Assembly: GCA_028455995.1 (NCBI GenBank)
Contig: JABELC010000001.1
Location: 1,538,501-1,602,500 of the forward strand
Length of the DNA stretch: 64,000 bases
Direction of reading: 5' to 3'
From: Scleromitrula shiraiana
Taxonomy: Eukaryota; Ascomycota; Leotiomycetes; Helotiales; Sclerotiniaceae
Made by a program: the position numbers and the translations under genes
Part shown: positions 56,676 to 64,000 of the stretch, one piece after another
Layout of the letters: every line of letters begins with the position of its first letter
Position numbering within the stretch: position 1 is the stretch's first letter
Notes under the pieces: model-generated
The model's database searches: none
The model's input: the letters and a program-made list of their open reading frames with translations, nothing else
Told to the model about the DNA's origin: nothing

Positions 56676-59154
56676 ATGATCAAACACTATTATCTTGACC
56701 TCGCAGTCGGGGCCCTTCTTTTTAGTTCAGTCTTTGGGGTTTCTTCCGATAGTCATTCCATTGTGAAGAGACAAAATCAAATTGTACTTCCACCTGCAAA
56801 TGGTCCATGTCCACAAAATCGCGGGCAGACTCCTTGTAAGTCTCGACTTTGGGCTTTTACATGCGATACACCTTCTAATGATACTACAGTCTCCTGTTCC
56901 ACCAAAGATTGTGTTGATATTCCCGAAGCCGGTGTTTGCAATATGCAAACCCAGCAAGGGTTTCCTTTCTGTGGATGTTGTACAAATGATGAAATATTTT
57001 GCTCTTCCTGTGGTGATAATGCTGGTGGCGGGATTGTGAGTAGAGATATTGGCTTCCGATATCTCAAGGCTAATTATTTTTTTAGTGTAAAGGAACTGGA
57101 AAAACTGGTGTAGGGTTCCAAGGTTGTGGTTGCACAGCTGATGATGGTGGAATTGATCCCGGTGATTCGACTAAAGTTTGTCCAGAACATCAAGGTAATG
57201 GGCAGAATACATTTACTTGTGATAATCCAGCATGCGGTGGTTGTACTAAGACTGCTGGTATATGCGACAACAAATTTCCTGGGAAGGATAGTGTTGGGAA
57301 ATCTTTCTTTGTTTACTGTGCTGGATGTCCAGCTGGACATATTGTTTGTGATAGTTGTGGTGGTGATGATGGAAATGGTAAATGTAAGTCAAAGAATTTG
57401 CATTCGAGAGGTTTAGATACCGAAATTTGTAGGTAAGGGTGATGTCGGTCTAGCAGTAGGAACGCCATATCAAGGTTGCAAATTGGAAAGTCGGGGTGAG
57501 AGGAATCCGTGCTTTAGTATTCTTATAAATACTAACACAATTTAGAACTACCCTTCCTCCACCAATCTTTCCATTTCCCATCCCACCTCCAGGATTTCCT
57601 CCTATTCCACCAGAAACTGGAAAGCCCAAGAAGGAATGTTCAGCTACTCCAGAAGACAAATGCTCCGACTGTGGTGGCCAAAACGGTTGGTGCCAGACTG
57701 GACCTTCTGTTGGTTGCATGTGTAAAGAAGACTGCCCAACTGGAGATGACGAGCCCAACTGCTCTGCTGAAGATTGTAAAGGGGAAGAAGAAGGAAAATG
57801 TACAGTTGTAAGTGATGGTCAAAATTCAAAATAGAATCTCACACGATCATGAACTAACCATAATAGGGCTTACACATAGATTGTGCTTGTAAAAAAGAGG
57901 CAAAATGTCCTTCTGCAGATAATATTCTTAGTTGCGATGAATGTGGCGGAGGAATAACTGATCACAAGTGCAAAGGACTAACAGATAAGAACAATAAATG
58001 GAAAAATTGTGACTGCATGGATTTCAGTGATGAATCCGGCGATGAATATACTCCTTTTACCGACGCAGACTATGATATGTGGGATAAAATCATAGCAGCA
58101 CTTCCTCCTGCAAACTCCGCACCACCTGACAAACCAAGGGATCACCCTTCAAATAATCCAACATGTGGTGGAAATTAAGCTAGTGGAATTCCTTCAAAGG
58201 TCGAAACTGATAAAGGGGATGTCTCTCCGAAGGAACTTCAATATTGGATGCGAGAAGGTACATAAAATCCCCCTGGATCATTATACTTGGTTGTCAATTA
58301 TGCTAATACATATTTCAGTTCTTTGTAACGATAAGTGCGAGAAACCAGAAGGATTGAACCCAGATGCTGTAGTTGCAACAGTCAGTGGAGATGGCTGTGA
58401 GATTGCCATCGCCTTACCAAATAATGTCGAAGGATATGCATATCGTGGAACCCATTCTCAGGGACTCCAATGGCAAGATTGCTGGGACAGTTTCATGAAT
58501 ATCACCGAAAAATGCGTCAAAGATGATCCAGCAACTGGCTGGGTCAATGGACCGGACGATTACCAATTCTATCAATCCGGATATCGACCCATGAATGGCT
58601 ATGGAAATCGACACACTCCTCTAGATCCCAGCAAAGCACTACCAGATGCAGCACCACCCACTCCAACAAGCGAAGTAGCCATCCCACTCAGCTCTCCAGG
58701 TCCAAATGGCGTCCAATGTACTGCCGACCAGCGCGGTGGTTTCATGGCAGACTGTTGGAATCTCGTCGCCAAATATACTGATGATCAACAAATATGTTCT
58801 AACGACGCGAATGTCTGTCCACAACCACGTACCAACTCCGTATGCAAAGCTACTGGAGGAAAATGTGATCCCAATGGGGAGTCACAATTTGATATATCCA
58901 GCTACTGCGTAATTGAACAACAATCTAGTTGTGCGATTGTGTTGGCAGATAAATTGAGTAGTTTTGGGGGGAATTTCCCAGGCTTTTATTGCACGACTGG
59001 GAAGGAACTTAAGGATTTGATTAGTAGGGAGGCGAGTGCGGATGGTTGCGGGGGACCTCCGGATCAGGGGAGAGTGGCTCTTTGGAGTGTTAATAATGGG
59101 ATGAGTACGCTTTGTATGACGGGGAGTCAACATCCTGGAGTTTGTGGTGCTTGA
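56676..59154 (+). pseudogene. Secreted Cys-rich multidomain protein interrupted by an in-frame TAA
   Basis: Exons: 56676-57035, 57086-57383, 57433 to 57495 or 57508, 57546-57807, 57867-58257 and 58319-59154. The start MIKHYYLDLAVGALLFSSVFG is a signal peptide, followed by a dibasic site (VKRQ). The first 450 residues have dozens of Cys in C-x2-C and CGGC/CDSCGG patterns. A Pro-rich hinge (FPFPIPPPGFPPIPPE) separates these units. The C-terminal domain (CEIAIALPNNVEGYAYRGT, QWQDCWDSFMNITEKC, GWVNGPDDYQFYQSGYR) resembles the tail found in fungal chitinase/killer-toxin-like and glycan-binding secreted proteins; I cannot name the family. The TAA at 58176-58178 lies between TCGGN and ASGIPSKVETDKG, in frame with the C-terminal domain. 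Intron 3 keeps frame only with a 37-base intron (donor GTGCTT). The longer GTGAGA donor shifts frame. Confidence 0.6.
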
Positions 59155-59641
59155 TCTTTTGGGGAGTTTGGATATGAAGGGATTTTCTCTGTGTTAACTA
59201 AAATGGATTGAATATTAAGGCGTTTGTTATTATGAAAATTAAATTGAATATTGAAAGGACTACAGAGAACTAGATCAAACTCTTGAAGGCTATGTTTATT
59301 ATACAACGGATTTACCCCTAAAGTTAGCTTGAAGATAGATTTAGATTCTCTGTATAGACTATCTAGCAAAGATAAACAATCAACCACCCAAAAGAATCAC
59401 AATCTCAATATTCCCCAGATTCCCAAACCGATAATCGAACGTCTCCCACCGTCAACAATATGAATTCTTACACGGACATTTCTCGGCCCCATCAACCAAG
59501 CCCCCCACCAATCCACCAACGCCACCATCAAAATTTTCCCTCCACCCCACCATTCTCCACATTCCTTTTCTCCTTCCGATATATCCTCTCATAACACCTT
59601 CCCACCATCAACAGCAACCAGCTTCTGATCAACAACCAAAC
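59155..59641. other. Intergenic
   Basis: No gene; C-rich stretch near 59480-59600 upstream of the tRNA. Confidence 0.4.
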
Positions 59642-59745
59642 GCGTTTGTGGTTTAATGGTAAAATCCATCGTTGCCACTCTATTAATTCTTCAACGAATC
59701 AATAGTAACATCGATGGGCTCCGGGTTCGATTCCCGGCGAACGCA
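59642..59745 (+). tRNA. tRNA-Gly (anticodon GCC) with intron
   Basis: The acceptor stem GCGTTTG pairs with CGAACGC followed by discriminator A. The A box is TGGTTTAATGG and the B box GGTTCGATTCC. The anticodon stem CATCG/CGATG encloses the loop TTGCCA, giving anticodon GCC. About 33 bases between the purine 3' of the anticodon and the 3' stem (from about 59678 to 59710) form an intron that itself folds (CTATT...AATAG). Mature length is about 71 nt, the normal size for tRNA-Gly. The intron sits at the canonical 37/38 position. Confidence 0.92.
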
Positions 59746-61994
59746 AATTCCTTTTGTTTTTTCATGCTTTTGAAGGTTGGTTATGTTTATGTAGGTAGGC
59801 AAGTGGGTGTTGGGATCATTTTCTTTGTGTTGTGGATGGTTGATGATATGTTTGGTTTTTGTTTTATTTGTGTGACGTGAAATAAGCGAGTTGTGGCATT
59901 TTTACCCCGCATTGTGCTTGAGCTCGAGACCCCTGTTTTTGTTTTTTTGGTGGGGTGGATGTTATAACAATCGGCAATGCAATGCAATGAGCAGGTCGGA
60001 TTTATTTTGAGTGATGCGATGTTTCGAAGTTGTGACTTGATGCTGATATCAAGTCGTTGATGTGAACTACCAGCAGGTAGTGATGTTGCGATTTGGCTAT
60101 TACATACATACATTGCTACACCGCACATCTACTTCGAATCCCTCGTCTCAAAGTTCGAGTTCACTCTTGACACAATTGGGTTTAGAATGAGAGTTTTTAA
60201 AAGAAACTTAAGTGTCTACTCTCTCAGTTTGGCTTGGCTGATATGGTGAATTTGAGAAGAGATTGCGTTGAATAATATATAAATCTAGTACTTGTATAGA
60301 TGATCCATTATTTCGCGGAAAAATTCCATCATAGTATGTTTAATTCCAGTGGAATTTTTGACTATTTCAAACTCTTGTTTACAGAAAGACGAGGAGTTGT
60401 AATCTTCTTTTCAATACTCTTTCTCATTTCTGCTAGTGGGCAGATATAAACAAATAGATATGGGATAGTCTTCATTCATACTTCTGTTATTGAAGTCAAC
60501 AATACAATACATTGAGTTTTAATATATTTTTCTAGTTATTTCATGAAGTATGTTCTTATTTCATCTATAAACCATCTAATAATCTGTAATTGATCATTCC
60601 ACTCAATTTCACACGTTTTATCAATATTACGATTCAAGTTTAGAAAGAAAAATTCATCAATGATCATTGTATTTAAAATTCCTAGGAAAAATCTATGTTT
60701 ATTTTATCGATTTTATCATATATAATTCATAAATAAACCTACTCTAGTGAAAATCCAATTCTGTCTATATCTCGATGATTCGATTCGATTCGATTCTATT
60801 TTGTTCCCTCAAAATACACTTCTCTCAATCATACAACAAGCATTATCCATCAAGGTAATTCTACTACTGGTACTATTTATTATTAACAGGTTGACCATTC
60901 CTCCTCCTCCTATGACCCCCATTCCTCCCTTATCCTTATCAGATTATACATCGCACTCGCACCGGCACCTCGGAGTCCGAGCAGAAAATCCTCTCAACCC
61001 CCTACCTACCTACCTATCTACCTATCTATATATACATACCTATCTATACATACATACATATCTCCCAGCCCAAGCCCGCGAAACCCATTTCCCATTTCCC
61101 ATTTCCCATTTTCCATTTTCCCCCTTTCATCTCCGAGTCCGAGTTGATTCAAATTGATTCAAGTTGAGAAATATTTAGTATCATTCTACATTAATATTAA
61201 CATTAACATTAACATTAACATTAATATTAATATACATAGATGGCAGTTATGCTTGTGTTTAGCTATGATTATCTATGATTATATTATATTATATTACATT
61301 AGACAATCACGGTGTTAGAATACTACCAGTGCCAGTGGTAGACTAACTAACTTGAACTGGAGTTTATTATGGTTAGTTCAACAGTTCAACAGTTCAAGTT
61401 GGTTGGTTGCCAGTGGTTGAGGTTAGAAGGATTTATTTTCTTCGCTGGCGCTACGAGTTAAGTACGTGAATGCCAGTGGAATATAAGGTTTGTAAGGGGT
61501 GTAAGGAGTGTAAGGAGTGTAAGGAGTGTAAGGAGGGTAAGGTGTGTAAACACAGTATGTATGTATGTATGTATGTATGTATATCTATTCGATAAATACG
61601 GGATGCAAATATTATTTATATAGCTTTTATCTGATGTTATGAACTCTTAAAATCTATTCATCCATTCATCCATTCCTAAACTTTTTCCTTCTTTTCTTCC
61701 TTCCTTGCTTGCTTCCATTCATTCATTCATGAATGAATGAATGAATGAAGAAGTCAGTACTATAGCCAAATCTATAGTTACAGCTGTATATGCAATATGC
61801 AATATAATATGGGAACACATAAGTTCAACCATCCCAAGCAACCCTTCATTTATTGATTCATCGATCCATGCATCCATCCATCCATTGCAATACACAATCA
61901 AATTCTCAAAAGAAACCCCCCCTTTTAAAACCCCCCTTTTAAAACGCCCCAGAGAAAACCCAGCACCCGATAATCAAATCAACAACCCAATCAA
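59746..61994. other. Intergenic with microsatellites
   Basis: No gene recognised. Repeats: GATTC near 60777-60795, CCTA/CATA runs at about 61001-61055, CCATTTC near 61085-61120, ATTAAC at about 61195-61232, GTGTAAGGA at about 61497-61548, TATG at about 61557-61580, GAATGAAT near 61728-61748 and a duplicated CCCCCCTTTTAAAAC near 61916-61945. Confidence 0.55.
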
Positions 61995-64000
61995 TTAATT
62001 ACCCGGTTGTCCAGTCTTCTCATTCCTAATCTCATCACTCGTACTCCTAGAAGCCGAAGTCGACCCCCCCAGCGCCGGCTTCGATTTGAGTCCCCTCCTA
62101 GACTGCGAAACGAAGTAATTGTGAACTTCCTCGCTAAATTCCTCATCACCATCATAAGCGAGACCCTCCTCATTAGATTGTTTTTGCGCCTGTTTGACTT
62201 CCCATTCCGCGCGCATATCGTTAATTCTTTGCTCCGCGTCGATCTTGGGATCGTAGTGTTTACCTACACCCCACATTCTCTCCCAGAGGGATAGATGGGC
62301 GGGATGGACGGCAATACCGTGGTATTCTTCTGGTTTTCCGGCTCGGATGTAGAACCATCTTCTTTCTTGTTCTTTAAGATCGAGTCCCGTGGTGTCGGGG
62401 AGGAAGACCCAGGTTAGAAGCATACCGGCTAGACCGAACCATGGGACGATATAGAATTTCATTTGGGTGTCAATGTAGTTGTAGAGAACGGATGCAAAAA
62501 GAGCACCCAATTTACCTATTGCAGCGGAGAAACCGTGAGCGGTAGCACGAACTGGTGTTGGGAAAACTTCGGCGGCAACGAGGAAAGTAACGCTGTTGGG
62601 TCCGAATTGGTTGAAGAAGGATGATAAGAAGTACATTGCTTGGAATGATTTGATACCAGCAATTGAAGTGTAGTGTGCGTAGTGAAAGGCAGGGATAACG
62701 AAGAGGATAAAGTCCAAAGCAAATCCAACTTGTTGCATCCATTTACGTCCGTATAATTTGTTGTCGATGAGGAATGATGCGCAGTAGTAACCCATAAGAC
62801 TGACTCCAACATTGAGTAAATTCCATAACCATCCTTCCATAATTGATGTCGAACCTGGGGAGATGACTTTGATGAATTGAGATTGGAATAGTTTGTTGCC
62901 GTAAAAGAAAACGTCGTTACAGAACCAAGCTCCTGCTGTTGCGACTAAACGACCGGTGAAATGTTTGAAAGTCAACTTTAATGATTCAACATCATATCCA
63001 GTAACATTGGATTTCTTTTTCGACAATTCCAGTTGTTTCGAGGCGAGGGGCATTTTGTAGCAACGGTAGTAAACCAACCATAAAGTTCCAACTGCGGGAA
63101 GAGCGAAGGAAACTCGGTATGTCCATTGAGCGGCGACTTTTGAGTAAGGTGGGTTACCGCTTCCGTGGTGGAAAATGAGAAGAAGAAGGATGAGAACGAC
63201 TTGGTTGAAAAATTGACCCCAACCTTGCATCAAGAAAGCCATGGTAACTTTACGTCCACGATGAAGACGATCATCCTTGGTTGAAACACGACCAGCACCT
63301 GTGGCGTTTTCCATAGCTGCGGTAGCTGTCATTGGGTATTCACCTCCGACTCCAATTCCGTAAAAGAATAATGCCCAAGCATAGCAAATAACCCAACCGT
63401 TTAAATCCAAACCCCAAGAAGCAATGAGCATAACGAGTCCGACAAACATGATCAATGCATCTTGAATTAAACCCCAACGACGACCGAGGCTGTTATGAAG
63501 GAGTTAATATTCGTTTTTATGAATGATTTTTTTTGGAGTACTAGTGGGACATACCTATCACCAACATAACCAACAAGAATTTGACCAACAATAATACCAA
63601 TAACCTCGAGATAAGTTACAGCATAAATCCATTGCTCATTACATACTTTATATGACTTCCAGCATGTAGGCCAAGCAGCTTGAAAAAGAGAAGTCAAGTT
63701 ACCAATTGAAAAGAGAACGTATCTATAAAAAACAAGTCAGTAAATTCACATTATAAATTGTATTTCCAGGAATATAACATACCCCTCAAGACCCAATCCA
63801 GCACCCGGTAAGACCGCATTTCTGAAATACCAAGAAACAGGACTAAGAGGATCTTGCTTCATCATTCTCCCAATAGCATTTAATTCCTTCTTCGCTTCCG
63901 CGCCTTCAGTTCTAGCGACGAAAGAAATTTGATCTTTAATTTTTAAATCCGCCCAATATACACCTTCAGAAGTATAGATATCATCTGGGAATAGAAGGTA
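61995..64000 (-). CDS. MFS transporter, phosphate/glycerophosphodiester permease type, 5' end off window
   Basis: Proton-coupled importer of the phosphate:H+ symporter (PHS/Git1-like) branch of the major facilitator superfamily, in the plasma membrane. Visible exons: 64000-63783 (partial), 63722-63555 and 63489-61995, all joining in frame. The loop 2-3 signature reads GYVGDSLGRRWGLIQD. YGIGVGGEYPMTA and FFNQFGPNSVTFLVAAEVFPT are membrane segments typical of this branch, and VPWFGLAGMLLTWVFLPDTTGLDLKEQERRW marks the end of the core (segment split here only by domain). A long charged cytosolic C-terminus follows (ERMWGVGKHYDPKIDAEQR, then acidic and Ser-rich residues). Substrate could be inorganic phosphate or a glycerophospho-compound; the sequence does not decide. 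Intact as far as seen. Confidence 0.88.

Noticed and set aside
1..64000. CRISPR arrays, bacterial operons or phage genes
   Set aside because: Tandem repeats here lack spacers, and gene structure is plainly eukaryotic.

Overview
This is a 64 kb piece of a filamentous ascomycete chromosome. Short GT-AG introns with CTAAC-type branch sites, a G1 acid peptidase, an NLR-type NACHT/ankyrin protein, a 2EXR protein and AT-rich islands with C:G-to-T:A decay all point to Pezizomycotina. The protein flavour suggests Leotiomycetes, probably a relative of Botrytis, Sclerotinia or Monilinia; this placement is inferred from memory of families, not from a search.

Left part (1-28 kb) is ordinary gene territory with very long intergenic regions full of microsatellites. 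It holds a broken 2EXR gene at the left edge, a small three-exon gene of unknown function (6129-6909), glycogen synthase (10883-13215), a low-complexity protein (14230-15501), a CCHC zinc-knuckle protein (16515-18128), a large acidic telomere-type OB-fold protein (18876-23568), a flavin monooxygenase (24126-25553) and a 4EHP-type eIF4E (26798-27963).

Middle part (28-51 kb) is an accessory, decaying region. An amidase pseudogene (29271-31585, three nonsense codons) and an NmrA-like pseudogene (32130-33127) sit beside an apparently intact six-exon NACHT-ankyrin gene (33872-36752). Two AT-rich islands (about 38781-39600 and 48600-50160) bracket a secreted acid peptidase gene (40293-41066), a small secreted protein built from two near-identical repeats with Kex2 sites (41793-42199), a transcription-factor-like remnant and a SNF2-helicase fragment.

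Right part (51-64 kb) holds a secretome-like cluster of uneven integrity: a small Ser-rich protein, a GH128-like glycosidase with disrupted frame, an M35-like metallopeptidase-fold protein with a degenerate zinc motif, and a Cys-rich multidomain secreted protein split by an in-frame stop. These are followed by an intron-containing tRNA-Gly(GCC) and the 3' two thirds of a phosphate-type MFS transporter that runs off the right edge.

Two themes stand out. First, several genes carry nonsense codons that can each be read as single C:G-to-T:A changes, and one repeat pair in an AT island differs almost only by such changes, as expected from RIP. Second, the two-repeat secreted precursor at 41793-42199 looks like a Kex2-processed peptide gene and is the best candidate for an undescribed system here. 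All exon boundaries were read by eye from splice consensus and frame continuity.
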